Positions 50,138 to 62,642 of a DNA stretch of 64,000 nt are shown piece by piece (position 1 is the stretch's first letter; every line of letters starts with the position of its first letter). Made by a program: the position numbers and the translations under genes. This DNA comes from Stutzerimonas stutzeri KOS6 (GTDB taxonomy: Bacteria > Pseudomonadota > Gammaproteobacteria > Pseudomonadales > Pseudomonadaceae): NCBI RefSeq assembly GCF_000307775.2, contig NZ_KK020676.1, positions 1,737,067 through 1,801,066 on the forward strand, given 5' to 3'. Under the pieces are notes generated by a model, which saw only the letters and a program-made list of their open reading frames with translations, searched no databases and was not told where the DNA came from.

Positions 50138-50731
50138 ATGCTGTTGATGCTAGATAACTACGACTCCTTCACCTACAACGTCGTGCAATACCTCGGCGAG
50201 TTGGGCGCGGACGTCAAAGTGGTGCGCAACGACGAGCTCAGCGTGGCCGAGATCGAGGCGCTGCAGCCGGAACGCATCGTCGTCTCGCCAGGGCCATGCA
50301 CGCCGAACGAGGCGGGCGTGTCGCTGGACCTGATCCGCCATTTCGCCGGCAAGTTGCCGATTCTGGGTGTGTGTCTGGGGCATCAGAGCATCGGTCAGGC
50401 ATTCGGCGGCGACGTGGTGCGTGCCCGGCAGGCCATGCACGGCAAGACCAGCCCGGTGTTCCATCATGATCAGGGCGTCTTCGCCGGCCTGAACAATCCG
50501 CTCAAGGTCACGCGCTATCACTCGCTGGTGGTCAAGCGCGAAAGCCTGCCTGAGTGTCTGGAGGTCACCGCCTGGACCCAACTGGACGATGGCTCGGTGG
50601 ACGAGATCATGGGCCTGCGCCACCGGACGCTGAACGTCGAAGGCGTGCAGTTCCACCCAGAGTCGATACTCACCGAGCAGGGCCACGAACTGTTCGCGAA
50701 CTTTTTGAAGCAGACCGGAGGCGTGCGCTGA
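50138..50731 (+). CDS. trpG: Anthranilate synthase component II (glutamine amidotransferase)
   Basis: Class I amidotransferase of 197 residues supplying ammonia to TrpE. The catalytic cysteine lies in [16 protein letters not shown] (near residue 79), with His and Glu in [11 protein letters not shown]. The ATG at 50138 follows GGAG within the trpE end. Its stop overlaps the trpD start by one base (TGATG). It may also serve p-aminobenzoate synthesis as in some bacteria. Confidence 0.97.
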   Translation: MLLMLDNYDSFTYNVVQYLGELGADVKVVRNDELSVAEIEALQPERIVVSPGPCTPNEAGVSLDLIRHFAGKLPILGVCLGHQSIGQAFGGDVVRARQAMHGKTSPVFHHDQGVFAGLNNPLKVTRYHSLVVKRESLPECLEVTAWTQLDDGSVDEIMGLRHRTLNVEGVQFHPESILTEQGHELFANFLKQTGGVR

Positions 50732-51777
50732 TGAATATCAAGGAAGCCCTCAACCGCATCGTCGGCCAGCTTGATCTGAGCACCGAGGAAATGCAGGCGG
50801 TCATGCGGCAGATCATGACCGGCCAGTGCACGGACGCTCAGATCGGTGCGTTCCTCATGGGCATGCGCATGAAGAGCGAAACCATCGACGAGATCGTCGG
50901 TGCCGTGCAGGTGATGCGGGAACTGGCCGAACCGGTGCGCTTCGATACGGACAAGCTGGTCGACACCTGCGGCACGGGTGGCGATGGGATGAATATCTTC
51001 AACGTGTCGACAGCCGCTTCGTTCGTCGTCGCTGCGGCTGGCGGCAAGGTCGCCAAGCACGGCAATCGGGCGGTGTCCGGCAAGAGCGGCAGCGCCGATC
51101 TGCTCGAGGCGGCCGGGGTTTTCCTCGACCTGACGCCCGAACAGGTGGCGCGCAGCGTCGATACGGTGGGCGTCGGCTTCATGTTCGCCCCGGCTCATCA
51201 TGGCGCCATGAAGCATGCAGCCGGCCCACGACGCGAATTGGGTCTGCGCACGCTGTTCAACATCCTCGGTCCCATGTCCAATCCGGCCGGTGTACGCCAT
51301 CAGGTGCTCGGTGTCTTCAGCAAGGCGCTGTGCCGGCCAATGGCCGAAGTCCTTTTGCGCCTGGGTAGCAAGCATGTGCTGGTCGTGCACGCACAGGACG
51401 GCCTGGACGAGATCAGCCTGGCGGCGCCAACGTTCGTGGCCGAGCTAAAGGATGGCGAAATCCGCGAATACAGCATCCAGCCGGAGGATTTCGGCATCAA
51501 GAGCCAGAGCCTCATCGGGCTCGACGTCGAGGATGCCCAGGGCTCGCTGGCCCTGATCCGCGATGCGTTGGGGCGCAGGCAGAGCGAAAATGGTCAGAAG
51601 GCGGCCGACATGATCGTGCTCAACGCAGGCGCTGCCCTGTATGCCGCCGATCTGGCGAGCAGCCTGAAACAGGGTGTCGAGATGGCACACGATGCGATCA
51701 GCACGGGGCTGGCGCGTGACAAGCTGGAGGAACTGGTTTCCTTTACCGCAGTGTTCAAGCAGGAGAATCAGCAATGA
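50731..51777 (+). CDS. trpD: Anthranilate phosphoribosyltransferase
   Basis: TrpD of 348 residues, joining anthranilate with PRPP. The PRPP-binding motif [17 protein letters not shown] (near residue 78) and [19 protein letters not shown] are complete. The gene overlaps trpG by 1 bp and trpC by 4 bp, so trpG-trpD-trpC form one translationally coupled unit. Confidence 0.98.
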   Translation: MNIKEALNRIVGQLDLSTEEMQAVMRQIMTGQCTDAQIGAFLMGMRMKSETIDEIVGAVQVMRELAEPVRFDTDKLVDTCGTGGDGMNIFNVSTAASFVVAAAGGKVAKHGNRAVSGKSGSADLLEAAGVFLDLTPEQVARSVDTVGVGFMFAPAHHGAMKHAAGPRRELGLRTLFNILGPMSNPAGVRHQVLGVFSKALCRPMAEVLLRLGSKHVLVVHAQDGLDEISLAAPTFVAELKDGEIREYSIQPEDFGIKSQSLIGLDVEDAQGSLALIRDALGRRQSENGQKAADMIVLNAGAALYAADLASSLKQGVEMAHDAISTGLARDKLEELVSFTAVFKQENQQ

Positions 51778-52610
51778 GCGTGCCGACCGTGCTGGAAAAA
51801 ATCATCGCGCGCAAGTTCGAGGAGGTTGCCCAGCGCAGTCGCCAGGTCGGGCTGAGTGAGCTCGAGCAGCGCGCGGCTGTAGCCGATCCGGTTCGTGGCT
51901 TCGCCGCGGCGCTGCAGCGACGGGTACATGACAAGGAGGCGGCCGTCATCGCCGAGGTGAAGAAGGCATCTCCGAGCAAAGGTGTCATTCGTGATCCTTT
52001 TCTGCCGGCGGAAATCGCCGCCAGCTACGAAGCAGGCGGCGCGACCTGTCTGTCGGTGCTGACCGATATCGACTTCTTCCAGGGCGCCGATGCCTACCTG
52101 CAGCAGGCACGTGCAGCCTGCTCTCTGCCGGTCATTCGCAAGGACTTCATGATCGACCCCTACCAGGTCGTCGAGGCGCGCGCGCTCGGTGCCGACTGCA
52201 TCCTGCTGATCGTCGCGGCGCTGGACGATGCGCGTATGCACGAACTTGCGGCGGTAGCCGCGGAGCAGGGGCTGGATGTGCTGGTCGAGGTGCATGACGG
52301 CGAAGAGCTGGAGCGAGCATTGCGACTGGACACACCTCTGGTGGGCATCAACAACCGCAACCTGCATACATTCGAGGTAAGCCTGGAAACGACGCTGGAT
52401 CTGCTTCCGCGGATTCCGAAGGATCGTCTGGTCGTCACCGAAAGCGGCATTCTCAATCGCGCCGATGTGGAGCTGATGGAAATCAACCAGGTCTACGCGT
52501 TTCTGGTTGGCGAGGCGTTCATGCGCGCCGAGCAGCCGGGTGCCGAGTTGCAGCGCCTGTTCTATCCCGACCGCGCCCGGGGCCGTGTGGTGGCGGCCGA
52601 CCCGCAGTAA
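51774..52610 (+). CDS. trpC: Indole-3-glycerol phosphate synthase
   Basis: TIM-barrel enzyme of 278 residues that closes the indole ring. [17 protein letters not shown] (near residue 60) carries the catalytic lysine, followed by [31 protein letters not shown] and ESGIL. It is the monofunctional type without a fused PRAI domain. Last gene of trpE-G-D-C; a GC-rich inverted repeat lies immediately downstream. Confidence 0.98.
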   Translation: MSVPTVLEKIIARKFEEVAQRSRQVGLSELEQRAAVADPVRGFAAALQRRVHDKEAAVIAEVKKASPSKGVIRDPFLPAEIAASYEAGGATCLSVLTDIDFFQGADAYLQQARAACSLPVIRKDFMIDPYQVVEARALGADCILLIVAALDDARMHELAAVAAEQGLDVLVEVHDGEELERALRLDTPLVGINNRNLHTFEVSLETTLDLLPRIPKDRLVVTESGILNRADVELMEINQVYAFLVGEAFMRAEQPGAELQRLFYPDRARGRVVAADPQ

Positions 52611-52618
52611 TGAGCGCG

Positions 52619-52647
52619 CCCGCCCGCGTTGCGCCGGCAGGCGGGCC
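52619..52647. terminator. Inverted repeat between convergent trpC and vfr
   Basis: GCCCGCC (52619-52625) and GGCGGGC (52641-52647) form a 7-bp stem with a 15-nt loop between the two stop codons. No clear T-run on either strand; a bidirectional terminator is plausible. Confidence 0.4.
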
Positions 52648-52655
52648 GGTCGGTT

Positions 52656-53300
52656 TCAGCGTGTGCCGAACACCACCATGGTCTTGCCCTTGACGTAGAC
52701 AAGCCCCTGGGATTCCAGGCTCTTGAGCACGCGGCCAACCATCTCGCGGGAGCAGCCGACGATGCGGCCGATTTCCTGCCGGGTGATCTTGATCTGCATG
52801 CCGTCCGGATGGGTCATGGCGTCTGGCTGCTTGCACAGATCCAGCAGCGTGCGGGCCACTCGGCCGGTCACATCGAGGAAAGCCAGGTCGCCGACCTTGC
52901 GGGTAGTGTTGCGCAGGCGTTCGGCCATCTGGCTGCCGAGCGCGTACAGGATGTCCGGGTCCTGCTGGGTCAGCTCGCGAAATTTTGCATAACTCAGTTC
53001 CGCCACTTCGCATTCTGTCTTCGCGCGGACCCAGGCGCTGCGCTCCTTTTCCGTACCTTCCTTCTCGAAAAGCCCCATCTCTCCGAAGAAGTCGCCGGCG
53101 TTCAGGTAAGCAATGATCATTTCACGGCCGTCGTCATCCTCGATGAGAATGGTGACCGAGCCTTTGACGATGAAAAACAGCGACTCGCATCGGTCGCCAG
53201 CATAAATAATGGTGCTTTTTGCCGTGTACCGCCGTCTATGGCAGTGCGCAAGCAGCTTGTCGATATTCTTTATCTTGGGCGTAAGAGATATAGCTACCAT
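52656..53300 (-). CDS. vfr: cAMP-dependent global regulator Vfr (Crp family)
   Basis: Crp/Vfr protein of 214 residues. The cAMP pocket ([23 protein letters not shown], split here for reference: GEMGLF and ERSAWV) has the Glu and Arg-Ser residues that bind the nucleotide, and the C-terminal HTH reads [20 protein letters not shown] near 170-189. In P. aeruginosa Vfr controls virulence, quorum sensing and twitching. The ATG at 53300 starts [17 protein letters not shown], the standard N-terminus. Convergent with trpC and divergent from the OsmC-like gene. Confidence 0.97.
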   Translation of the reverse strand: MVAISLTPKIKNIDKLLAHCHRRRYTAKSTIIYAGDRCESLFFIVKGSVTILIEDDDGREMIIAYLNAGDFFGEMGLFEKEGTEKERSAWVRAKTECEVAELSYAKFRELTQQDPDILYALGSQMAERLRNTTRKVGDLAFLDVTGRVARTLLDLCKQPDAMTHPDGMQIKITRQEIGRIVGCSREMVGRVLKSLESQGLVYVKGKTMVVFGTR

Positions 53301-53512
53301 GCTGTGGGTCCCGGAATAAGTACTCGATAAGGGCTGATTATTGTTATATGTGCTGTCATTCAGCTGTAGCCAGCTTAACAGACGAAGATAGACGGGCGAC
53401 AAGTTGCGACAATCGAAACGCTTGGGTCAAGGCACCTTTAGTCGCGTACGTGGCCGAGGCCAATCCAGAGCCCCGTGGTAAGCTATTCGTCCTGTTTTCT
53501 ATGGAGTTGGCG

Positions 53513-53935
53513 ATGAAAGCGCGCATTCAATGGGTCGACGGCGCAATGTTTCTGGGCGAGTCCGGCAGCGGCCACGTGGTTGTGATGGATGGCCCGCCCG
53601 AGAGTGGCGGCCGCAATCTCGGTGTGCGCCCGATGGAGATGCTTCTACTGGGGCTCGGCGGCTGCAGCAACTTCGATGTGGTCAGCATTCTGAAGAAGTC
53701 TCGCCAGGCTGTGGACAGTTGCGAAGCCTTCGTCGAGGCCGAGCGAGCCTCGGAAGATCCGAAGGTGTTCACCCGGATCCACCTGCGATTTGTCGTCAAG
53801 GGACGCGGGCTGAAGGAGGCGCAGGTCAAGCGGGCCGTGGAGCTCTCGGCCGAGAAGTATTGCTCGGCGTCCATCATGCTCGGACGCGCCGGCGTCGAGA
53901 TTACCCACGCATATGAAATCGTCGAGCTCGATTAA
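53513..53935 (+). CDS. OsmC family protein
   Basis: OsmC-like protein of 140 residues, related to the YhfA type. Conserved cysteines are Cys in LGLGGCSNFDVVSIL near residue 51 and in SAEKYCSASIML near 119; in OsmC proteins two such cysteines reduce organic hydroperoxides. The ATG at 53513 has GGAG at the right distance; a 12-bp earlier ATG is possible. Divergent from vfr. In P. aeruginosa speD follows this gene, but here the next gene is coq7. Confidence 0.9.
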   Translation: MKARIQWVDGAMFLGESGSGHVVVMDGPPESGGRNLGVRPMEMLLLGLGGCSNFDVVSILKKSRQAVDSCEAFVEAERASEDPKVFTRIHLRFVVKGRGLKEAQVKRAVELSAEKYCSASIMLGRAGVEITHAYEIVELD

Positions 53936-54172
53936 CTGCAAGGGCAAGCCTGAAAGCATTCAGATGTCAGATGACTGGTGCGTAGGGCTAACGGAGAACT
54001 ACCTGTTCGGATGCGGCCCGCAATTCACCGCTGCAATTGCGCAAGCTGGGCGGTGAGCGTCTGCGTCAAGGGATACCGAGATATCGATGCCAGGCTATGC
54101 ACCGTCGTATGCCGCATTGGCGGTAACCAAAGGGCGCTTCGGCGCCCTTTGTGGTGTGCTCGGGTAGTCGTA
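53936..54172. other. Gap between the OsmC-like gene and coq7
   Basis: No gene is supported in these 237 bp. The stretch ends in a terminator at 54129-54150. In P. aeruginosa speD sits in this position (from memory); no trace of its frame is visible. Confidence 0.55.
54129..54150. terminator. Bidirectional terminator between the OsmC-like gene and coq7
   Basis: AAAGGGCGC and GCGCCCTTT form a perfect 9-bp stem with loop TTCG, an unusually stable tetraloop. The terminal AAA/TTT gives a short U-run in both directions. It lies 22 bp beyond the coq7 stop. Confidence 0.75.
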
Positions 54173-54820
54173 TCAGATCCGATAGGTTGCCTTGGTCATG
54201 ACTTTGGCCATCAGACTCATGCCGAACTTGACCGGTGCCGGGAAACGCAGACCGCCCGCTTCCAGCGCTGCCGTTGAATGCTGCGCCTCGTCTTCACGCA
54301 TCTGCTCGAGAATCGCACGGGACTTTTCATCGCTGGCTGGCAGTTGGCCAAGGTGCTCGTCCAGATGCTTGCAGACCTGATCTTCTGTGGCTGCGACGAA
54401 GCCCAGGCTGATGCGATCGCTGACCAGGCCGGCAGAGGCGCCGATACCGAACGACAACCCGTAGAACAAGGGGTTGAGCACGCTGGTATGGCTACCCAGC
54501 TGGCGGATGCGCTGCTCGCACCAGGCCAGATGGTCGATCTCTTCATCGGCGGCGTGCTCCATTGCCTGACGCACCTGCGGCAGTCGTGCCGTCAGGGCCT
54601 GACCTTGATACAGCGCCTGGGCGCAGACTTCCCCCGTGTGATTGATCCGCATCAGACCCGCCACGTGCCGGGTTTCGCTTTCGCTGAGCTCTGTTTCGTT
54701 CTTCAGTACGGCAGGAGAAGGCCGCGATGGCTGCCCGCTGAACGGTAGCAATGTACGTAGCGCAGCGTCAGCCTGCATCAACAGGCGGTCGGCTGGGGAA
54801 TAGTGACGTTGGCTGAGCAT
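54173..54820 (-). CDS. coq7: 2-polyprenyl-3-methyl-6-methoxy-1,4-benzoquinone monooxygenase Coq7
   Basis: Di-iron hydroxylase of 215 residues for the last hydroxylation of ubiquinone synthesis. Iron ligands are seen as the Glu in NHTGEVCAQ (near residue 64), EEIDH (near 94), a Glu near 146 and EDEAQH (near 178). This is the Pseudomonas and alphaproteobacterial-type COQ7, used instead of UbiF. The ATG follows GGAGG. Transcribed alone on the minus strand and ended by a strong hairpin. Confidence 0.96.
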   Translation of the reverse strand: MLSQRHYSPADRLLMQADAALRTLLPFSGQPSRPSPAVLKNETELSESETRHVAGLMRINHTGEVCAQALYQGQALTARLPQVRQAMEHAADEEIDHLAWCEQRIRQLGSHTSVLNPLFYGLSFGIGASAGLVSDRISLGFVAATEDQVCKHLDEHLGQLPASDEKSRAILEQMREDEAQHSTAALEAGGLRFPAPVKFGMSLMAKVMTKATYRI

Positions 54821-54883
54821 GTTTCCTCCGGAGAGACGAAACCGGTGACAGGTAGTGATGTGGCGGCTGTAAGAGTGTAGCTG

Positions 54884-55225
54884 TCAGCCGGGTGGCCAAT
54901 GCATCTGACGTTGCCCGAGTACGTGCATATGGATGTGGTGAACCGTCTGGCCACCCAGGTCGTTGCAGTTCATCACCACCCGAAAGCCGTCCTGGCAGCC
55001 TTGCTCTTCAGCCAGACGCTGAGCGGTGAAGAGGATGTGTCCAGCCAATGCCTTGTCATCTTCCTCGTGCAGGTCGTGCAAGGTGGCAATGTGTTTTTTG
55101 GGAATGACCAGGAAGTGAACCGGGGCCTGGGCGGCGATGTCGTGGAAGGCGATGACCTGATCGTCCTCGTAAAGCTTGCGCGCGGGGATATCCCCGGCCA
55201 CGATCTTGCAAAACAGACAATCCAT
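54884..55225 (-). CDS. HIT family protein (histidine triad nucleotide-binding)
   Basis: HINT-type hydrolase of 113 residues beginning MDCLFCKIVAGDIPARKLYED and ending with the histidine triad HHIHMHVLGQRQM (near residues 97-104), typical of purine nucleoside phosphoramidases. The ATG at 55225 has GGAGA upstream and gives the standard N-terminus. Divergent from the AAA ATPase gene, 77 bp apart. Confidence 0.95.
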   Translation of the reverse strand: MDCLFCKIVAGDIPARKLYEDDQVIAFHDIAAQAPVHFLVIPKKHIATLHDLHEEDDKALAGHILFTAQRLAEEQGCQDGFRVVMNCNDLGGQTVHHIHMHVLGQRQMHWPPG

Positions 55226-55302
55226 GGCAGTTCTCCGGGAGAGATCGGGCGCACAGTGTATCAGGGCATCCGTGCCGAAGTGAGTCTGCACAGGGAGGTG
55301 AT

Positions 55303-56781
55303 GTGAGGAACGATATACATGATCTGGGCCTGGTCCTGGAGTCCAGGGTGAAGCTGGTGCTGGTCGAGTCCTGGGACGAGCGCAGGGTGCTCGAAACGCT
55401 GAGTGGGCTGGCCGTCCGGCAGGGGACGGGGTTGTCTGTCTGGTCAGCGAGCGACGGCCTGCGGCGCCTGGGATTTACTGGAGAGCTGCAGGGCGGGGAG
55501 GATAGCTGCAAGCCGGAGGTCGCGCTGAGGTTGGTGAAGCACGACCCGCTTGCCAACCTCTATGTGTTCTGCGATCTGCACCCGTTTCTCGACGAGCCTC
55601 GTCTGGTCCGGCTGCTCAAGGACATCGCAATGAACGAGGCGTCTTGCGCACCCACCCTTGTGCTGGTTTCCCACGCGCTGAAGCTGCCGCCGGAGGTACA
55701 ACGCTATTCGGCACGATTCAGCCTTTCTCTGCCGGCCGATGAAGAGTTGCTTGCCATCGTCCGCGAAGAAGCAGCCCGCTGGAGCGAGCGCAACCGCGCA
55801 GCGCGGGTGCGTACGGACAACCGCACGCTGCAGCAGGTGGTGAAGAATCTTCGTGGCTTGAGTCACGCGGAGGCGCGCACTCTGGCGCGAAACGTGATCT
55901 GCGATGACGGCGCCATCACACAGGAAGATCTGCCGGAGCTCAATCGCAGCAAGTTTCAGCTGCTGGATCTCGGTGCGGTGCTGGGTTTCGAATACCAGAC
56001 TGCCCGCTTCGCCGAGGTGGGCGGCCTGGCTAACTTCAAGCGTTGGTTGGCAGAGCGGCAAGGCGCCTTTCTGTCTGCACGGGGTGATGACTGGCCGCGG
56101 GGGGTCATGCTGGTTGGCGTTCAGGGAGGTGGCAAAAGCCTGGCTGCCAAGGCTGTAGCGGGATTGTGGGGATTGCCGTTGCTGCGGCTGGATTTCGCTT
56201 GCCTGTACAACAAGTATTTTGGCGAAACGGAGCGCAATCTGCGGGAAGCTCTGGCCTTGGCGGAGCAAATGGCCCCTTGCGTGTTGTGGATGGACGAGAT
56301 CGAGAAAGGGCTGGCGAGCGGCGATATGGATGGCGGAGTGAGTCAGCGGGTGCTGGGCACCTTGCTGACTTGGATGGCCGAGCGAACGGCCCCGGTCTTC
56401 ATGGTTGCTACCGCGAATGCAATCGATCGATTACCTCCGGAGCTCTTGCGCAAGGGGCGTTTCGACGAGCTTTTTTTCATTGATCTACCAGACCAGCCCA
56501 CACGCACCGAGATATTCCGCATTCATCTTGAGCGGCGCGAGCTTGCCGTCGATGATCTGGAACTTACGGCGCTGGCCGAGGCCAGTGATGGCTTTTCCGG
56601 AGCCGAGATCGAGCAGGTGGTGGTCAGTGCTGTCTATGCCGGACAGGCCCAGCAACGGCCAATCGACCAGGCGATGCTGGTGGAGTGCATTCGCGGGACG
56701 TCGCCGCTGTCGGTGGTGATGGCCGAGGATCTCGCTGCGCTGCGGCAATGGGCTCGTGGCCGCACTGTTCAGGCCGGCTGA
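55303..56781 (+). CDS. AAA family ATPase (Ycf46-like)
   Basis: AAA ATPase of 492 residues. The N-terminal 230 residues are a family-specific part; the C-terminal AAA domain has Walker A GVQGGGKSLAAKAVAG near residue 271, Walker B VLWMDEIEKGL, the second region of homology with TANAIDRLPPELLRKGRFDELFFIDLP divided as TANAIDRLPPE and GRFDELFF, and an alpha-helical lid. It resembles the Ycf46 group, whose function in cyanobacteria concerns CO2 use but is unknown in pseudomonads. Start is GTG with GGAGG 5 nt upstream. Confidence 0.9.
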   Translation: MRNDIHDLGLVLESRVKLVLVESWDERRVLETLSGLAVRQGTGLSVWSASDGLRRLGFTGELQGGEDSCKPEVALRLVKHDPLANLYVFCDLHPFLDEPRLVRLLKDIAMNEASCAPTLVLVSHALKLPPEVQRYSARFSLSLPADEELLAIVREEAARWSERNRAARVRTDNRTLQQVVKNLRGLSHAEARTLARNVICDDGAITQEDLPELNRSKFQLLDLGAVLGFEYQTARFAEVGGLANFKRWLAERQGAFLSARGDDWPRGVMLVGVQGGGKSLAAKAVAGLWGLPLLRLDFACLYNKYFGETERNLREALALAEQMAPCVLWMDEIEKGLASGDMDGGVSQRVLGTLLTWMAERTAPVFMVATANAIDRLPPELLRKGRFDELFFIDLPDQPTRTEIFRIHLERRELAVDDLELTALAEASDGFSGAEIEQVVVSAVYAGQAQQRPIDQAMLVECIRGTSPLSVVMAEDLAALRQWARGRTVQAG

Positions 56782-56799
56782 CCGCAACGTCCGGCACTA

Positions 56800-57735
56800 T
56801 CAGCGGGTGCCGGGGCGCAGATCCATCAGCGCGGGGGCTGCCACCAGAACGGCTACGATGAGCACCAGCCAAAGCAGCGCGAGGACCTTGACGGCTCGGC
56901 TGTTGGGTGGCGGAGGAGATCCATAGCGATTGACGTCGCGGTTTCCCGGCACCAGCAGCATGACGAAGGGGAACAGGCTGCCGACCAGCGGTACCAGATT
57001 CAGCAGGATAAGCCAGCCGGACCAGCCGAAGTCGTGCAGTCGTTGCACACCGAGCTGCACATTGACCACCATCCAGGCCATGCCGATCAGGCCGATGCAG
57101 ACGAATCCGGCAATGCCGGACATCGCCATGATGATCGCGGCGACGCCCAACAGCCCCACCGCAGCGCACACGGCGACCAGCGACCAGGCGAGATAACGCA
57201 AACGCCCGATGCGTCCCGTCACCGAGAATGGTCTGAGCTGGCCATGCACTGGCATGGGCTCGCCAACTTCTGCGGAGGGCGGCGCATAGGGCGATGCCGC
57301 TGCGGCAGCCGGCGTCGTGCCGCTGGGTGGCGGCGCCTGTCGGGCCAGGTATTTTTCGATAACGATCCCGCATGCCCGGCAGCTAGTGGACTGCGGCTGC
57401 GTATGACCGCATTTGGGGCAGGCCATGGGGGTGGCTTCAGTCTGAGCGGCCAGCGCTGTGGCCTCTTCCTCCGTCTGTGCCAGGCACAGCGGCGGGTCCG
57501 GGCGCTCCGGCGTCTTGTAGGCCCGGGCGCCGGCGCGCAGCAGTGCGGCCAGGTATCTGTCCGCCTCGGCGCTGTCGAGCTTGCTCTTGATCACCGTCGC
57601 TTGGCCATCGAACAGCCGCTCGATCTTGGTGGCGTCGGTCTTGAATAGTGCTGCGAGATTGTCCTTGACGGTTTGCAACGCTATTCCGGATACGAGCTCG
57701 CCGTTGAAGACGATCTTGAACTGAGTTTCCTGCAT
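56800..57735 (-). CDS. DUF805 membrane protein with N-terminal domain and zinc ribbon
   Basis: Protein of 311 residues in three parts: an N-terminal soluble domain (about 1-75, FKIVFNGELVSGIALQTVKDN) that I cannot name, a small zinc ribbon with two cysteine pairs (CPKCGHTQPQSTSCRACG, about 104-121), and a C-terminal DUF805-type membrane domain with four hydrophobic helices (about 175-285), where GRIGRLRYLAW is the usual DUF805 start. DUF805 function is unknown. Convergent with the AAA ATPase gene, 18 bp apart. Confidence 0.8.
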   Translation of the reverse strand: MQETQFKIVFNGELVSGIALQTVKDNLAALFKTDATKIERLFDGQATVIKSKLDSAEADRYLAALLRAGARAYKTPERPDPPLCLAQTEEEATALAAQTEATPMACPKCGHTQPQSTSCRACGIVIEKYLARQAPPPSGTTPAAAAASPYAPPSAEVGEPMPVHGQLRPFSVTGRIGRLRYLAWSLVAVCAAVGLLGVAAIIMAMSGIAGFVCIGLIGMAWMVVNVQLGVQRLHDFGWSGWLILLNLVPLVGSLFPFVMLLVPGNRDVNRYGSPPPPNSRAVKVLALLWLVLIVAVLVAAPALMDLRPGTR

Positions 57736-57854
57736 GTGGCGTCCATGTCACAGGGTCGATATCGGTCGAGAGGGTAGAGGGCTTGCCTGGCCGAAACAAG
57801 GCGCTTCGAGCAGTAGTCGAACGGGCCAGCAAAATCCTTCTGGCCCACGCCGGA

Positions 57855-58283
57855 TCAGAAGGGCCTGACGACAACCAGAATCACGATGGCGAGCAGGAAA
57901 AGAACCGGCACTTCGTTGAACCAGCGGTAGAACACGTGACTGCGAGCGTTCTCGTCACGGGCAAAGCGCTTGAGTTGAGCGCCGCACATGTGGTGATAGC
58001 CGATCAACACAAGTACCAGGCTCAGTTTCGCGTGGAGCCAGCCGCCAGTACCGAACAGGCCTGGATTGAGCGCAATCATCCATACCCCGAACACCAGCGT
58101 GGCAATCATCGAGGGCAGCATGATGCCGCGATAAAGCTTGCGCTCCATGACCTTGAAGCGCTCCCTGCTCGGCTGATCGTCGCTCATCGCGTGATAGACG
58201 AACAGGCGTGGTAGATAGAACAGGCCGGCAAACCAGCAGACGACGGCGATGATGTGCAGCGCTTTGAGCCAGAGGTAGAGCAT
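57855..58283 (-). CDS. hemJ: Protoporphyrinogen IX oxidase HemJ
   Basis: Inner-membrane protein of 142 residues with four predicted helices, converting protoporphyrinogen IX to protoporphyrin IX in haem synthesis. The first helix contains LKALHIIAVVCWFAGLFYLPR with the conserved histidine (near residue 9) and the loop YHAMSD; WLHAKL near residue 84 has a second conserved histidine region. The ATG at 58283 has AAGGA upstream; the frame is open to 58367 but that extension lacks support. Divergent from argC, as in P. aeruginosa. Confidence 0.93.
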   Translation of the reverse strand: MLYLWLKALHIIAVVCWFAGLFYLPRLFVYHAMSDDQPSRERFKVMERKLYRGIMLPSMIATLVFGVWMIALNPGLFGTGGWLHAKLSLVLVLIGYHHMCGAQLKRFARDENARSHVFYRWFNEVPVLFLLAIVILVVVRPF

Positions 58284-58412
58284 TGATTGAATCCTTGAGG
58301 GGCGAATGGCGTCGATAGTAGTGGCTGGGATGGGCTCCGTCATCCCGGCGGTTGGCCCGAGCTCCAAGCAGCTTTATCATCGCGCTTTTACGTTGTCAGT
58401 TGAGGGTAGGTC

Positions 58413-59447
58413 ATGATCAAGGTCGGTATCGTTGGCGGCACAGGCTATACGGGCGTCGAGTTGCTGCGCCTACTTGCTCAGCATCCGCAGGCCGAAGTGG
58501 CGGTCATAACCTCACGCTCCGAGAACGGCGTGAAAGTCACCGACATGTATCCCAATCTGCGGGGCCACTACGACGGCCTGGCATTCAGTGTGCCGGATGC
58601 GGCTACGCTGGGTAGCTGCGATGTCGTGTTCTTCGCAACACCCCACGGCGTGGCCCATGCACTGGCTGCTGAGTTGCTGGCGGCCGGCACCCGCGTAATC
58701 GATCTATCGGCCGATTTCCGTCTGCAGGATGCCGAAGAGTGGGCCAAATGGTATGGCCAGCCCCACGGTGCCCCTGAGTTGCTTCCGGAGGCTGTGTACG
58801 GTTTGCCTGAAGTCAATCGTGAGCAAATCAGAAAGGCGCGGCTCATTGCCGTTCCTGGCTGCTATCCAACTGCGACGCAGCTTGGCTTTATCCCTTTGCT
58901 CGAGCGTGGGCTGGCCGATACGTCACGCCTGATTGCTGATTGCAAGTCGGGCGTTAGCGGTGCCGGTCGCGCGGCAAAGATCGGGTCGTTGTTCGCTGAG
59001 GCAGGTGAAAGCATGATGGCCTATGCCGTCAAGGGGCACCGGCATCTCCCTGAGATCAGTCAGGGATTGCGCCGTGCGGCCAACCTTGATGTCGGGTTGA
59101 CCTTCGTTCCACATCTGACACCAATGATTCGAGGCATCCATGCAACGCTGTATGCGACTGTCGCCGATACTTCGGTCGATCTTCAGCGGCTTTACGAGCA
59201 GCGCTATGCCGATGAGCCCTTTGTGGACGTGATGCCTGCTGGAAGTCATCCGGAGACGCGCAGCGTTCGCGGGGCAAATGTCTGCCGTATTGCCGTCCAT
59301 CGGCCTCAGGGCGGAGACTTGGTGGTCGTGCTTTCGGTGATCGACAATCTGGTCAAGGGTGCGTCAGGTCAGGCCGTCCAGAACATGAATATCTTGTTTG
59401 GCCTGGACGAGCGGCTGGGGCTTGGCAATGTCGCATTGCTACCCTGA
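58413..59447 (+). CDS. argC: N-acetyl-gamma-glutamyl-phosphate reductase
   Basis: ArgC of 344 residues, NADPH-dependent reductase of arginine synthesis. The N-terminal Rossmann motif is [17 protein letters not shown], the catalytic cysteine is in [13 protein letters not shown] (near residue 149), and the C-terminal part includes GHRHLPEI and [12 protein letters not shown]. Type 1 length. No other arginine genes are adjacent, which is normal in pseudomonads. Confidence 0.97.
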   Translation: MIKVGIVGGTGYTGVELLRLLAQHPQAEVAVITSRSENGVKVTDMYPNLRGHYDGLAFSVPDAATLGSCDVVFFATPHGVAHALAAELLAAGTRVIDLSADFRLQDAEEWAKWYGQPHGAPELLPEAVYGLPEVNREQIRKARLIAVPGCYPTATQLGFIPLLERGLADTSRLIADCKSGVSGAGRAAKIGSLFAEAGESMMAYAVKGHRHLPEISQGLRRAANLDVGLTFVPHLTPMIRGIHATLYATVADTSVDLQRLYEQRYADEPFVDVMPAGSHPETRSVRGANVCRIAVHRPQGGDLVVVLSVIDNLVKGASGQAVQNMNILFGLDERLGLGNVALLP

Positions 59448-59559
59448 GGCTCCATTCCGGAGCTGCGGGCCAAGGTGCGCTGAATAGTTGACCGGATTTG
59501 TCAGGAAAGCCGATAATGCATCGTCAATGCAGTAGGGCGTATCACGCCAGGAGAACCCA

Positions 59560-59910
59560 ATGAGTGTCGAATCCTTCACGCCCACCGCCATCCAGTTCAG
59601 TCAGGGGGCTGCGAGCAAGGTGAAGAGCCTCGTCGATGAGGAAGGCAACCCGCGCTTGAAGCTGCGTGTCTTCGTCACGGGTGGTGGCTGCTCGGGTTTT
59701 CAATATGGCTTCACTTTCGATGAAGACATTGCCGATGACGATACCGTGATCGAACGGGAGGGCGTCAGTCTGGTGGTTGATCCCATGAGCTATCAGTACT
59801 TGGCTGGTGCGGAGGTCGACTACCAGGAAGGCCTGGAAGGCTCTCGTTTCGTCATCAAGAATCCGAATGCCACGACTACTTGCGGATGTGGCCAGTCGTT
59901 TTCCATCTGA
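59560..59910 (+). CDS. erpA: Iron-sulfur cluster insertion protein ErpA
   Basis: A-type carrier of 116 residues that delivers [4Fe-4S] clusters to apoproteins such as IspG and IspH. The three conserved cysteines are in [11 protein letters not shown] (near 44) and TTCGCGQSF near the C-terminus (two cysteines). The ATG has GGAG upstream. A clear terminator follows at 59930-59953, and anmK is convergent. Confidence 0.97.
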   Translation: MSVESFTPTAIQFSQGAASKVKSLVDEEGNPRLKLRVFVTGGGCSGFQYGFTFDEDIADDDTVIEREGVSLVVDPMSYQYLAGAEVDYQEGLEGSRFVIKNPNATTTCGCGQSFSI

Positions 59911-59929
59911 CGTTACGGTTCTGTGCCAG

Positions 59930-59953
59930 ACGCCGTGCGATGCACGGCGTTTT
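59930..59953 (+). terminator. Terminator of erpA
   Basis: ACGCCGTG and CACGGCGT form an 8-bp stem with a 5-nt loop followed by four T, 19 bp after the erpA stop. Confidence 0.85.
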
Positions 59954-59962
59954 CATTTGTCC

Positions 59963-62472
<2,510 letters not shown>

Positions 62473-62642
62473 TCGGCTTCTGGCATTTTTGAACGGAAAT
62501 AACTGTCTAAAATATAAGCAAAGGTCCCCGGAGGCAACCCTTGGGACGGCCGAACTGCCGATTGGTAAGGGGGGGTGTGGCTTGTATTCGGGCCGCGATA
62601 TTGTAAGGTTGTTGCCCTTTATTAAATGGTACGGGGCATGCC

